A DNA stretch of 64,000 bases from JANLTP01 sp031363055 (GTDB lineage: Bacteria; Pseudomonadota; Gammaproteobacteria; Burkholderiales; Burkholderiaceae_E), in the NCBI GenBank assembly GCA_031363055.1, contig JANLTP010000127.1, positions 62,001 to 126,000 of the forward strand, written 5' to 3'. The position numbers and the translations under genes were made by a program. Below are positions 24,913 through 33,883 of this stretch, in pieces (position 1 is the first letter of the stretch; each line of letters starts with the position of its first letter). Below the pieces are notes generated by a model. The model was not told the DNA's origin. It ran no database searches and saw nothing but the letters and a program-made list of their open reading frames with translations.

Positions 24913-27370
24913 ATTTATCCCACCAACGTTTAGGATCGCTGGTTTCAGGCAACTCGCGCAGACAATTGGTCGCACAGTGCGCTTCACCCTCGGAGAAATG
25001 ATAGAACCAGTCATCCACGAAGTGTACGGTCACGCCGAGCGGGTTGAACACCGACAGCATATAGGCTTCCAGAATGTCGACCTTGTTGTCAGGAATTTTG
25101 ATCCGCATCCACAGTGGTGTCGGCTTGCCAGTGAATACGCTTGCAAGCTGGGTCAAAAGCAGGGCGTTGCCGGCATTGGCCAACGCGATTTCGGCGGCGC
25201 GTGCCGCGACCAATACCGTGTTGGATACCGACAGCGCCACACTCGGATCCTTGATGTGATCGATGATGTTCTGCCGCTCTGCCGCCGACGGCGCGTCGGT
25301 GTAGTAACAGGCCATGCGCTCGGGAGATTCGTCCGGCTCGATCCATCGAACATCCCCGACTGGCGGCAAGGCGACCGCAGCACTCACCTTGAGTTTCTTG
25401 AACACACGTCCGAGCACATCCTGAGCGTCGGTCGAACTCATCCTCGGCCCGAACGGTTTCGGGATCATCAAGTGTTTTCCGAGCACCAGCATATTCACCG
25501 AACCAACGGTTTGGGCAACGGTTCGGTTGGCGGTCGGATCAATGCCTGGCCGGGGTGGCGTCGGGGTCGGCCTGGGAACCGCCGGCGGCTTGAAGTAGGT
25601 CGGAATTCGGATGATGTCGGCCTCGGCAAGGGCGAGTCCCGTCTTCAGGCGCTGATCGATCGGAATCAGATGATTCGCGCGCACCTGGTCATTGAACTTT
25701 TTTGCGCTGGCAATCAGCTCTTCGACACTGATTTCATCATAGCTCGCGGGATTCTTGCGGACACCATCGGTCCACTTGCCTCGATGAAAGTTGGTACGTC
25801 CTGACGACACTGGAACCTTCTTGATTTCCTCGAGCAAGGTGGTCATTGCGCCGATCGAGGCGGACACCATCTTGAATCCCTTGGCTGAACCGTCCGCGAC
25901 AAAACTGATGAATTCATCTACATGGCCGACATCGAGCCATGAGGTATCAACCGGTAATACCGGTTGCACGATCTGGTCGAGCAACAGCTCCCGATAGTCG
26001 GCATCAACCTTGCGTTCACGTGAATCACCGAGCAGGATTTTTCCAAACGGCGCAGCGCGATGCGCCTTGACCGCTGGACCGGCAGCACCGGCGCCCATCG
26101 CCGGAGTGGCGGCGCTGATCGGCGGTGTTGCTTCAAGGTTGCCGCCGTAGTGAACCGAGTCGCTGTTGGGATTCCCCGCATGCAGACCGTCGTACAAGCC
26201 CACGCCAGGCGCGGGCATTTCCTGATGCACAAAATCATGCAGCCCGCGATTGCGCTTGCAATGCAGGACCACATGCATGGAGGCGTGCGGCGCGAAGCAG
26301 TAGCCGATTTCTATTTCGTCTTGAATCCACGGGTCATCGGCGAATTTGCTGCCGTCGATCAGATAGAACGGCCCGGTATCGGCTGGTGTCGATGTCGTGA
26401 ACGGCGCGGATTCGTTGGCAGGCAAAGGTACGGTACCCGTTCCGAACACCGCCTGGCAGGCCTCGGTAAGATCGAAGATGAAATTGTGATTGCCGGGTTG
26501 GATGGGTGTGCCCGAGGTTGAATCGATGATGTTGACCACGAACACCCGCTTGGGTGGCAATGCGCCGGAGAGCAGCAGCAAAGGCGCAATCGTAAACAAT
26601 GCGACGTCTCGTGGCCGCGCGAGGTCCTTGCCGCCGGAGTCCTGATGGACGATCTCGACCCAGACATCGCCGGGCGCACGTTTGGCAAACACCGGCGCAC
26701 CCGAGGAACCGGCCGGAAGTTTTGCTGCAAACGGATTTGGTTTGAGCGGCGACGGCCCCTTCGGCGCGGGAAGTTTCGGATCGCCTGCGAGCGTCACCGC
26801 TTCGAACAGGATCTGGAAATCCAGTCCGCTGGGGATGTTGAATGTTGTCAGGGAGACCGCCGAGGTTCCATCGCCGATAAAGACGACTGGCGGCGAAAAA
26901 ATGAATCCGCCGGCGCTCAGGCTGCCGAATCCACGGATACGAACTGCATCCTTGGAATCGATGCGAATTTCGGTTTTCGCTGCACGCGACGCAATGCCGG
27001 CAGGAGACTCCAGCCGAGTCAGCGTGAGTTGGGCCTGGTCAGCAATTCCATTGATCAGCGCATCTTTGAAGTCGAGCAAGGTTTCGCGATCCAGAGCCGC
27101 CGCGCCAGGGATCACCGGCGGCAGCCGGCCCAGGTCACTGATGTCAAAATTCGGCAGGATGATCGCACCGGGTCGCAACAGACGCACCTGATCTTCGGCC
27201 GCGTCCGAGGCGACACTACCGCTGCGATCGAAATCCGCGTGGAGTCGAACCACGAGTCCGGGCGGCGCCAGCGTATTCACTCCCGTCGAGCCCGGGGCTA
27301 CCGGCGCCAACGGCAAGGTGGTCGGTGGCAGGCTTGCGGGTAAATCCTTGATCGGTGCGTCAGGCGGCAT
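24878..27370 (-). CDS. Bacterial protein-arginine deiminase (PAD family)
   Basis: 830 residues from ATG 27370. The C-terminal half matches animal peptidylarginine deiminases motif by motif: WIQDEIEIGY with the catalytic Asp (about 351), KRNRGLHDF (substrate-binding Arg), FGKILLGDS, LDVGHVDEFISFV with catalytic His and Asp (about 483, 485), VNMLVLGKHLMIPKPFGP, and EAHCATN with the nucleophilic Cys (about 799). Upstream, HADFDRSGSVASD followed by GAIILPNFD resembles the calcium-binding middle PAD domain. An insertion of roughly 100 residues separates KPFGP from the Cys motif. PADs convert protein arginine to citrulline and usually need calcium. There is no classical signal peptide; the N-terminus is Pro-rich. 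It follows a LysM gene by 5 bp and overlaps a HEAT gene. A secreted or T6SS-delivered role is inference. Confidence 0.93.
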   Translation of the reverse strand: MPPDAPIKDLPASLPPTTLPLAPVAPGSTGVNTLAPPGLVVRLHADFDRSGSVASDAAEDQVRLLRPGAIILPNFDISDLGRLPPVIPGAAALDRETLLDFKDALINGIADQAQLTLTRLESPAGIASRAAKTEIRIDSKDAVRIRGFGSLSAGGFIFSPPVVFIGDGTSAVSLTTFNIPSGLDFQILFEAVTLAGDPKLPAPKGPSPLKPNPFAAKLPAGSSGAPVFAKRAPGDVWVEIVHQDSGGKDLARPRDVALFTIAPLLLLSGALPPKRVFVVNIIDSTSGTPIQPGNHNFIFDLTEACQAVFGTGTVPLPANESAPFTTSTPADTGPFYLIDGSKFADDPWIQDEIEIGYCFAPHASMHVVLHCKRNRGLHDFVHQEMPAPGVGLYDGLHAGNPNSDSVHYGGNLEATPPISAATPAMGAGAAGPAVKAHRAAPFGKILLGDSRERKVDADYRELLLDQIVQPVLPVDTSWLDVGHVDEFISFVADGSAKGFKMVSASIGAMTTLLEEIKKVPVSSGRTNFHRGKWTDGVRKNPASYDEISVEELIASAKKFNDQVRANHLIPIDQRLKTGLALAEADIIRIPTYFKPPAVPRPTPTPPRPGIDPTANRTVAQTVGSVNMLVLGKHLMIPKPFGPRMSSTDAQDVLGRVFKKLKVSAAVALPPVGDVRWIEPDESPERMACYYTDAPSAAERQNIIDHIKDPSVALSVSNTVLVAARAAEIALANAGNALLLTQLASVFTGKPTPLWMRIKIPDNKVDILEAYMLSVFNPLGVTVHFVDDWFYHFSEGEAHCATNCLRELPETSDPKRWWDKYDPSVDVRYSP

Positions 27371-27375
27371 TGTGC

Positions 27376-28020
27376 TCAGCAACCGTACAGTTCGAGCAGT
27401 TTCGCGCGCGTCTGCGCACCACACACGCCATCGACTTTCAAGGGCGGATTGTCCGCCTGAAATTCGGTTACCGCCTGCGCCGTAAGAGGACCTGCAATGC
27501 CATCGATCGGACCCGGGTCGTATCCGAGATTCCTGAGTCGCGCCTGAAAGCCACTGACGCCGTCATCGCTCGTGTGCTCGACCGGGTTCAGGTGCGCCAG
27601 GTTCAATGGCCAAACGAATCGCTTGGTGGTCAAGAGCCCATTTTCGGCATCCGGCGCAATCTTGCGAACAATGAGCCCATCGGCAGCCGTGACGCCGCGC
27701 GTCACGACACCCTCGATGTCGAGTTCGTAGGACTCCGCGGCCAGCTTTTTGCCGTCGAGATCGAGCAACACCAGACGCAATTCGCGCGGCGCGGCTTCGA
27801 CACGGAAGCGATGCAATTTGTTCGTCGGTGCAGGCGCTTCCTTGGACTTCTTCTCTGGAATGAACACCACGTCACCGGGAAAGAGCAGGCTCGGATTCGG
27901 GCGCAACTTGCGCAGCTTCGCATTACCCGGATCGTCGTACACGGTCCGGAAATTGCGAAAGCCGTATTGTGCCGCAATGCGGAACAAACACTCACCTTGC
28001 TGGACCGTATGATTAGACAT
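27376..28020 (-). CDS. LysM and peptidoglycan-binding domain protein
   Basis: 214 residues. An N-terminal LysM domain (HTVQQGECLFRIAAQYGF, then LLFPGDVVFIPEK) covers about 3-55. A middle strand-rich region (LRLVLLDLDGKKLAAESYEL, a carboxypeptidase-regulatory or VgrG-tail-like module) follows. A C-terminal PG_binding_1 domain (GFQARLRNLGYDPGPIDG, TAQAVTEFQ, then VDGVCG) covers about 155-212. No signal peptide is seen. Such proteins often accompany VgrG/effector genes and may dock cargo to the cell wall. It lies 5-6 bp from both neighbours, clearly one operon with the deiminase. Confidence 0.88.
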   Translation of the reverse strand: MSNHTVQQGECLFRIAAQYGFRNFRTVYDDPGNAKLRKLRPNPSLLFPGDVVFIPEKKSKEAPAPTNKLHRFRVEAAPRELRLVLLDLDGKKLAAESYELDIEGVVTRGVTAADGLIVRKIAPDAENGLLTTKRFVWPLNLAHLNPVEHTSDDGVSGFQARLRNLGYDPGPIDGIAGPLTAQAVTEFQADNPPLKVDGVCGAQTRAKLLELYGC

Positions 28021-28026
28021 GGAAGA

Positions 28027-28938
28027 TTAGGCTGCGCGCCACTCGCTCGCATCGATGTCGGGAAAGCAGACCTTGCATTGGCCGGGTGACTTGACATCAC
28101 CCACGCGGGCGCGGCCTTGTGCGTCCAGAGTGCCTTTGCGCACCTCCCCGTCCGGAAGTTGCAGGGTGTACGCTTCATTCGCTACGGGCCGATCGGACGC
28201 ATCGATGAGTTCGATCTCGACCCAGTAAACCTGGTCCTTTTGTTGACTGCCCCGCAGTTGGGTCGGGGTGAACACAGGGCCGGCCGATGTCTTTTGTGCA
28301 ACCGCAGACTGCACGCTGTAACGAACGACAAACAGGGTCTCGGGCGTCTGATCGGAGGTCAGGTCGCCGAGCAGTGGCACAGCCTCCTCGACGGCGCGTT
28401 TTCGATCCATCGAGAATGCGAGCGAATTTGCCATTCGCTCGAGCAATCTTGCTGCACTGTTGCGATCAACGACTTCGAATCGACGACCCGTTTGAGTATG
28501 CAGGGTTGTCCACAGCTCAGCCCGAATGACCCGAAGCCGACTTTCGTTGAAACTGAGATCCGTGTTGGCCTCATGAATTCGATCGACGATGCCTTGCGCG
28601 ACACCGTCGCCCCGAACCGAGCTCGAACGCTGGACCGGGTTGCCGACGGCGCCACCGGACTGGCCAATGCGCAGACTCCCCGAGACGAGCAACATGGTTA
28701 CTCGGCGAATGACCTCGTTATCGGTCATCCGCCACACGATAGTGCCCGGATCAAAGCGATTCAGGGCCAGGCGCAAGTCTGTCAGTTCGAACCCACGCAG
28801 CCAGATCGCGGTAGACACCGCATCGAAAAATGGGCGAGCAGCAAACTGTCCTTGAAACTCGAATCGCTGGCCGATAACCGATGCGCCGGATGCCGAATCT
28901 TGCTTACGAAGCAGAGCAATCATGTTGCTATCCAACAT
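28027..28938 (-). CDS. Uncharacterised protein with VgrG-tail-like C-terminal domain
   Basis: 303 residues. The first 200 have no recognised family, are charged and helical (VEEAVPLLGDLTSDQTPE). The C-terminal 90 residues form a strand-rich module, YWVEIELIDASDRPVANE, LPDGEVRKGTLDAQGRARV and CKVCFPDIDASEW, a type often found at the end of VgrG proteins or in separate tip-associated proteins. A similar module lies in the next gene. Six bp to the LysM gene supports an operon. It may help load the LysM/deiminase cargo. Confidence 0.7.
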   Translation of the reverse strand: MLDSNMIALLRKQDSASGASVIGQRFEFQGQFAARPFFDAVSTAIWLRGFELTDLRLALNRFDPGTIVWRMTDNEVIRRVTMLLVSGSLRIGQSGGAVGNPVQRSSSVRGDGVAQGIVDRIHEANTDLSFNESRLRVIRAELWTTLHTQTGRRFEVVDRNSAARLLERMANSLAFSMDRKRAVEEAVPLLGDLTSDQTPETLFVVRYSVQSAVAQKTSAGPVFTPTQLRGSQQKDQVYWVEIELIDASDRPVANEAYTLQLPDGEVRKGTLDAQGRARVGDVKSPGQCKVCFPDIDASEWRAA

Positions 28939-29164
28939 GGAGAACTGGTGGAGATGATCACGATAGAACTCTCGACCTTCGCATTGCGAACGCTACGCTC
29001 TTCAAGCAAATCTGCATCCGCACGATGTCGCCAATGCGATGTTGATGATACCAAATCGCTCAACGTTGTGGGCATAACGCGTCCTGTCTTTCGGCCAATA
29101 AGACTGACTCCACGAAGATGGCCGTTACGGCTGTAAGGTCAGCTTGGAACACTGCCTCGCCAAA

Positions 29165-30082
29165 CTACGGAGACTTCCAGCTAAAGTATCCCGCAGCCTT
29201 ACGCTCCTCCTTTGAATCACCACCGTCATGGGTACCGGCGCGACCGCCTCGAATCAATAGGGCAATCAATTTCTGCTTTTCCGCGTCTTTCTGAACGGCA
29301 TTCATGGCCATTCGCCGGCTGCTTGCTTGCGGTATATAAGCCTTCATTTGACCACTCGGCTTGTGTTGCAACAAAAATCGAGCGGCGGAATTGTTAAACG
29401 TTGGCGGTGTGCTTTGCTTTCCGGCCTTGTAATCGACAAGGATAAGATCTGAAACTTTTTTATAGTCAGCGTCTGACGCAAGACACTTTGAGAAAATCGT
29501 CTCGAACGGCTGGGTAAGAAAGCCTTTCGAGGTGAGATAAGTTGCGAACTGATCCGGGTTACTCGGAAAATCGTCAACAAAACTCGTGATCGCCGGATCG
29601 CTTCGATACATCGCGTCGGTAATAATGATATTGAACGGTTTGTAAAAGACCAGCCCTAAGCGCGTCATCATTTTGGGGATACTGGAGTCGGTCAAATGAG
29701 ACTCTAGCTCCAAGACATAGTTATTCGCCTGACCGAACAAAATAGCGGTGTGATTGGGGCTCCGCTTCTTATCCCATCGCCACGTGCGCCAGTTCGAAGG
29801 CACAAGATTCCAGTAGTTGAAGTTATTCTGGAAACCGTGATACTGAACGACATCGCCACCCTGCGCTTTAGCAAGCGCCACCTCTTTTCCCCAAGTGTAG
29901 GGGGGTACGGACTGCCCGATACCACGACTCGTTTCCATAACGCCGTCGTGAGCCCCAGCTTCGAACAGCGCCGCATAGATGAGATGAGTGCATTCGTTGC
30001 CGATACCGTTGGCATTTGAGCGCGAATCATTGTATGCAAACATCAGTAGCTTTTGACGTTGCGTCGGATCGATATCGGGCAT
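29165..30082 (-). CDS. Putative papain/NlpC-P60-like hydrolase, candidate effector
   Basis: 305 residues. The first 150 have the order expected of NlpC/P60 or CHAP-like Cys peptidases: GIGNECTHLIYAALFEAG with a candidate nucleophile Cys, YTWGKEVALAKAQGGDVVQY, then PNHTAILFG with a candidate catalytic His. The remainder (about 160-305) is unique, ending in a basic Gly-rich tail. No signal peptide, which fits delivery by T6SS rather than Sec. It is first on the minus strand, 226 bp before the next gene, with AGGAAA before the ATG. Substrate is unknown and no immunity gene is evident next to it. Confidence 0.62.
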   Translation of the reverse strand: MPDIDPTQRQKLLMFAYNDSRSNANGIGNECTHLIYAALFEAGAHDGVMETSRGIGQSVPPYTWGKEVALAKAQGGDVVQYHGFQNNFNYWNLVPSNWRTWRWDKKRSPNHTAILFGQANNYVLELESHLTDSSIPKMMTRLGLVFYKPFNIIITDAMYRSDPAITSFVDDFPSNPDQFATYLTSKGFLTQPFETIFSKCLASDADYKKVSDLILVDYKAGKQSTPPTFNNSAARFLLQHKPSGQMKAYIPQASSRRMAMNAVQKDAEKQKLIALLIRGGRAGTHDGGDSKEERKAAGYFSWKSP

Positions 30083-30408
30083 TGTCTATTTCCTTTCGAG
30101 CAACCGCCATTCGACTGCTAAAGCATTAGTCTTGAATCAGATTCTGGTGAAATACCCGATGCTTTTCTGATCCCTAGGCACAAAATCATTGTGCGAGCCA
30201 ACTCTGGTAAATGCAATACGACTTAAGTCCGATAGCATCGGTCGGAAGAGACGACCAGTTGACCATGGGAGTGCAACGCAAATATGTCGCCAAGTTTCAC
30301 GTGTGCAGTCACAACAGCAATCCGTTCAGCCGATTGTCGTAACGCGACTCATCAGTGCGGGTGATCTCTTATTGAATGGTGATTCTCATCATCTGGAGAT
30401 CGGCAATC
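30083..30408. other. Intergenic region without recognised gene
   Basis: 326 bp between the minus-strand ABC ATPase gene end and the start of the putative hydrolase. It should hold the promoter of the hydrolase operon, but no confident -35/-10 pair, repeat or RNA gene was seen. Confidence 0.45.
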
Positions 30409-31113
30409 TCAAGCTTTCACATTGTCGCGTGCCACGCCGCCATCAATCAGCTCAATCACCCGATCACATCGCGCAGCCAGCGCTGGGTCGTGTGTAACAA
30501 TCAAAAAGGTCGTCTTGCTCTCGGCATGCATGCGCCGCATCAGGGAGAAGACTTCATCGGACGACGCCCGATCCAGGTTGCCGGTCGGCTCATCGGCCAG
30601 CACCAGCGGCGGCGAGCTCACCAACGCGCGTGCGATCGCAACACGCTGTTGCATACCACCCGATAATTCGCCGGGACGTTTGCTCATGGCCTTCTCCAGG
30701 CCGACGCCGGCGAGCATGTTACGTGCCCGCTCGAGTTGTTCCGGGCTGACATAGCCCTCGCGCATAAGCGCCGGTAGAGTGACATTCTCCAAGGCCGTGA
30801 ACGCCGGTAACAAGTGATGAAACTGAAACACAAAACCCAAGGTTTCGCGCCGTTTCAGGGTCAACCCGGCATCGTTGAGCGCCTGGGTTTCCTCACCCTG
30901 GATCCGATAACTACCCGTCGTCATGCGCTCGAGCAAGCCGATGATATTTAAAAGAGTACTTTTGCCTGAACCGGACGGTCCGATCAGCGCTACAAACTCG
31001 CCGCTGTCAATGGAAAGCGAAATGCCGTGCAGTACTTCGGCCTCGTTCGGCAGGCCGACGTTGTAGCTCTTGCGAACATCGTGCAGTTCGATCAGCGGCG
31101 TGACCGCGTTCAT
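30409..31113 (-). CDS. ABC transporter ATP-binding protein (LolD/MacB/DevA type)
   Basis: About 234 residues from ATG 31113. Walker A GPSGSGKST, Q-loop region LGFVFQFHHLLPAFTALENV, signature LSGGMQQRVAIARAL, Walker B LVLADEPTGNLD and the switch His in LIVTHDP are all present. It is of the lipoprotein/macrolide exporter class. It follows the permease and adaptor genes on the same strand; together they resemble DevBCA or MacAB-type exporters that couple the inner membrane to an outer-membrane channel. Confidence 0.94.
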   Translation of the reverse strand: MNAVTPLIELHDVRKSYNVGLPNEAEVLHGISLSIDSGEFVALIGPSGSGKSTLLNIIGLLERMTTGSYRIQGEETQALNDAGLTLKRRETLGFVFQFHHLLPAFTALENVTLPALMREGYVSPEQLERARNMLAGVGLEKAMSKRPGELSGGMQQRVAIARALVSSPPLVLADEPTGNLDRASSDEVFSLMRRMHAESKTTFLIVTHDPALAARCDRVIELIDGGVARDNVKA

Positions 31114-31123
31114 TGCACTCGCC

Positions 31124-32350
31124 TCACTGCCGGATGGCCTGCGCCGGGTCGAGGGCGGCGGCGCGCCGGGCCGGCGCAACTGCGGCCAGTACGCCACACA
31201 GGGTTGCAATCATCGCAATGTCGAGGGCTAGTGATGGCGAGAGCGTAATCGCAAACAAGGGCAGGCCATCGGAGCCGCGCACAAAGGTTGTGAAGGCCTT
31301 GATCAACAATACTGCCAGCACGACCCCAAGCACCGACCCCAACGCGCCGACGATCGCGCCTTGCAGCAAGAAGACCCTGAGCACCTGGTTCTGGGTAGCG
31401 CCCATGGCGCGCAGAATACCGATCTCGCGGCGCTTTTGCACGACCGACACGACCAGCACACTGGCAATCCCCAGCACGACCACCACCATCACTACCGCGC
31501 GAATGAGTCCGGTACTGATTGATTGCGCATTCAATGCCGAGACCAACTGTGCATTGGCCTGCTGCCAGCTCTCAACCTTGTAGGGAAGGCGCTGGCTCAG
31601 ATCATTGGCCAGGGTTTGCGCGCTCCAGACATCCTTGAGCGTCAGATCAAGGCTGGTGGCGCCACCAGGTAATCCGACCAGACTTTGCGCGGCGCGGATC
31701 GGCACGATCACCGTGCGCCGATTCAGTTCGCGCACGCCGAGATCGACCAGTGCCGTCACCCGCACGGATTCGGTAATCGTACCGGTCACCAGACTGATGC
31801 GATCGCCGACGCGAACGCCGAGATCATCGGCGAGTTCGCGACCGATGATCGTTTCGCCGGGCGCCAGGCGCGCTACGCCCTCTACAACCTTCGAGCGCAA
31901 GCTGACAACCCGGTCATATCGGTCGAGATCGACGCCGACGATCGAAATCGATTTGGACGCTTCCCCTCTGACCGCCAACCCGGCGCCGGCGAGCATCGGT
32001 GAAACACCGGCGACTTCGGGCAGCGCCTCAAGGACGGGTATCAACGCCTGCCAATTCGCAATCGAGCGTAGCCGCTGTACCCTTGGTTGCGTCTGGGTCA
32101 TCTGCGTGGCGCCCTCGGTAGGAACTGCGGCCGGAATCACGGCGTAATCGCGACTACTCAGCGTGACATGGGCTTGCGCGCCAAGCGTCTTCTCCAGCGT
32201 GTTGCGCTGCAAGCCGGCAATCAGGGCTGAGATGTAAGCAACCACGGCGACTCCGGCGGCGACACCGATGACGATCAGCAGGGTTTGCATGCGACCTTCC
32301 AGCAAAAAGCGGATCGCAACCCGACGCTCGAATCCAAGCCATGTGAGCAT
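31124..32350 (-). CDS. ABC transporter permease (FtsX/MacB/DevC type)
   Basis: 408 residues with the MacB_PCD/FtsX layout: an N-terminal membrane span (LLIVIGVAAGVAVVAYISAL), a large periplasmic domain, and three C-terminal spans (AVVMVVVVLGIASVLVVSVV; GAIVGALGSVLGVVLAVLL; ALDIAMIATLCGVLAAVAP). KRREIGILRAMGATQNQVL is the typical cytoplasmic coupling motif. It lies 10 bp before the ATPase gene and 22 bp after the adaptor gene. Confidence 0.94.
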   Translation of the reverse strand: MLTWLGFERRVAIRFLLEGRMQTLLIVIGVAAGVAVVAYISALIAGLQRNTLEKTLGAQAHVTLSSRDYAVIPAAVPTEGATQMTQTQPRVQRLRSIANWQALIPVLEALPEVAGVSPMLAGAGLAVRGEASKSISIVGVDLDRYDRVVSLRSKVVEGVARLAPGETIIGRELADDLGVRVGDRISLVTGTITESVRVTALVDLGVRELNRRTVIVPIRAAQSLVGLPGGATSLDLTLKDVWSAQTLANDLSQRLPYKVESWQQANAQLVSALNAQSISTGLIRAVVMVVVVLGIASVLVVSVVQKRREIGILRAMGATQNQVLRVFLLQGAIVGALGSVLGVVLAVLLIKAFTTFVRGSDGLPLFAITLSPSLALDIAMIATLCGVLAAVAPARRAAALDPAQAIRQ

Positions 32351-32372
32351 AGTTTCTGTCTGGCTTCCGGTC

Positions 32373-33635
32373 TTAGCGGCCCATCGCGTTACTCATCGCC
32401 GAACCAGCGTCCTCGCGCGTCGCTCTGGACGACGGGCCGGGCAGAATCGCGCTGGGATCAGCTCGGACTCGGCTACCGATCTTGGGCGTACTTCCGATCA
32501 GCACCAGTTCATCGGCCTGAAGACCGTCTAATACTTCAGCCAATTCGAGCGTGCGAAGTCCAATACGCACTTTGCGCGGTTCCACCCGACCGTTGCTGGC
32601 AATCAACAATTCGGACGAGTTGGCGCGCAGGGCCGACACCGGTACCACCAGCGCCCGTTCGCGACGCGCGGTCTCGACTTCCAGTGATAGGGTCATATCT
32701 TCACGCAGAAAGGCCGGCGGCTCCTGATCTACCGAAAATTTAACTTCAATGGCGCCGCGCTGCGTATCGACCAAGGGTGCAATCGAGCGAACATGCGCCG
32801 CGAAGCGCTGATCGGGGAACGCATCGGCCAAAACCGCGACCGCCTGGCCTGTCTGAAGTTGTTCAAGATAGCGCTCGTCGACTTGCGCAACCAGCAACAA
32901 CGGGCCGGCCAACGCCAGGCTCATCAAGGCTCGGCCCGGTTGAACGATCTGGCCCGGCTCAACCAGACGGGACAACACCCTGGCATTCACCGGTGCCACC
33001 AGCTCGGTCTGCGCCAGTCGCGCTTGGGCGCTGCTGGTAGCTGCCTCGGCCAGCGCCACTTGTGCCAGCGCTTGTGCAATCTCGGTACCACGCTCGGACA
33101 CTGCCGCACTTTGCGCGCGTGCGCCGACCTGCTGCGCCTCGGCAACGCTGACGCTGCGTTGCACTTCGTCGAGTCGCGCCTGACTGATGAACCCTTTCTT
33201 GACTAGCTCCTGTGTACGGCGCAGCTCGGACCGGGCCGCAATCAGCACCGAGTCAGCTTGTGACTGCGCGGATCGGGTGGCGCTGCGCCCGGTGCTGCGT
33301 AACCCGGCCAGTCGCGCGCGGGCCTGAGATTCACTGGCCTGCGCCTGTTCCAGCGCGGCCCGCAGTTCATCACTTTCCAGTCGAACCAGAACATCGCCCT
33401 GGCTCACCCGGGCACCTTCGATCACGACGACCTGACGAACTCGGCCGGTCAGCGTGCTGCCGATATCGACTCGCGATAAAGTGGCTACCCGACCAGAAAA
33501 TTGTAGCGTGCGCACCAGCGGCGCAATTCGCGCTTTCACGGCCGGCACGGCCGGGGCACGGGCAAACCACCAGGCAAGCAAACCGGTGGCGATGAGCAAC
33601 AGCACCGCCAACGTTATGCCCAAACGGCGAGACAT
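32373..33635 (-). CDS. HlyD-family periplasmic adaptor of ABC exporter
   Basis: About 420 residues from the ATG giving MSRRLGITLAVLLLIATGLL; an ATG 15 codons further upstream is possible. N-terminal membrane anchor, lipoyl-like half (VDIGSTLTGRVRQVVVIEGARVS), long Ala/Gln/Arg-rich coiled-coil hairpin (about 85-190), second lipoyl half (VLSRLVEPGQIVQPGR) and a beta-barrel domain. It would link the permease to an outer-membrane channel, which is not encoded here. First gene of a three-gene operon. Confidence 0.92.
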   Translation of the reverse strand: MSRRLGITLAVLLLIATGLLAWWFARAPAVPAVKARIAPLVRTLQFSGRVATLSRVDIGSTLTGRVRQVVVIEGARVSQGDVLVRLESDELRAALEQAQASESQARARLAGLRSTGRSATRSAQSQADSVLIAARSELRRTQELVKKGFISQARLDEVQRSVSVAEAQQVGARAQSAAVSERGTEIAQALAQVALAEAATSSAQARLAQTELVAPVNARVLSRLVEPGQIVQPGRALMSLALAGPLLLVAQVDERYLEQLQTGQAVAVLADAFPDQRFAAHVRSIAPLVDTQRGAIEVKFSVDQEPPAFLREDMTLSLEVETARRERALVVPVSALRANSSELLIASNGRVEPRKVRIGLRTLELAEVLDGLQADELVLIGSTPKIGSRVRADPSAILPGPSSRATREDAGSAMSNAMGR

Positions 33636-33883
33636 ACTTGCGATGATCTTAACCTCAGTCCCCTCCTGAAGATACGACAAGTCGATACTAACCGAGGAAA
33701 TAAATCATCCAACGCCATCAACCTTCAGCGATCAACCAGAGCTATGAGCAATCTGCCGTCAGCAGTGAACCGTAAGCGTCCATGACCCACTGCAATTATT
33801 GCGAAAGGTCAATCCCGATCTGCTCAGTTCGACTGATAATTCGCCATGACTGATAGGATGCACGGAACAAGGCGTCAGAAAGG

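Noticed and set aside
24749..25804. 351-residue ORF on the + strand antisense to the deiminase gene
   Set aside because: Composition is that of a shadow frame (Arg/His-rich, no domain) and it lies opposite a gene with strong PAD motifs. The same holds for 26060-26521, 26645-27343, 27355-28089 and 28117-29136.
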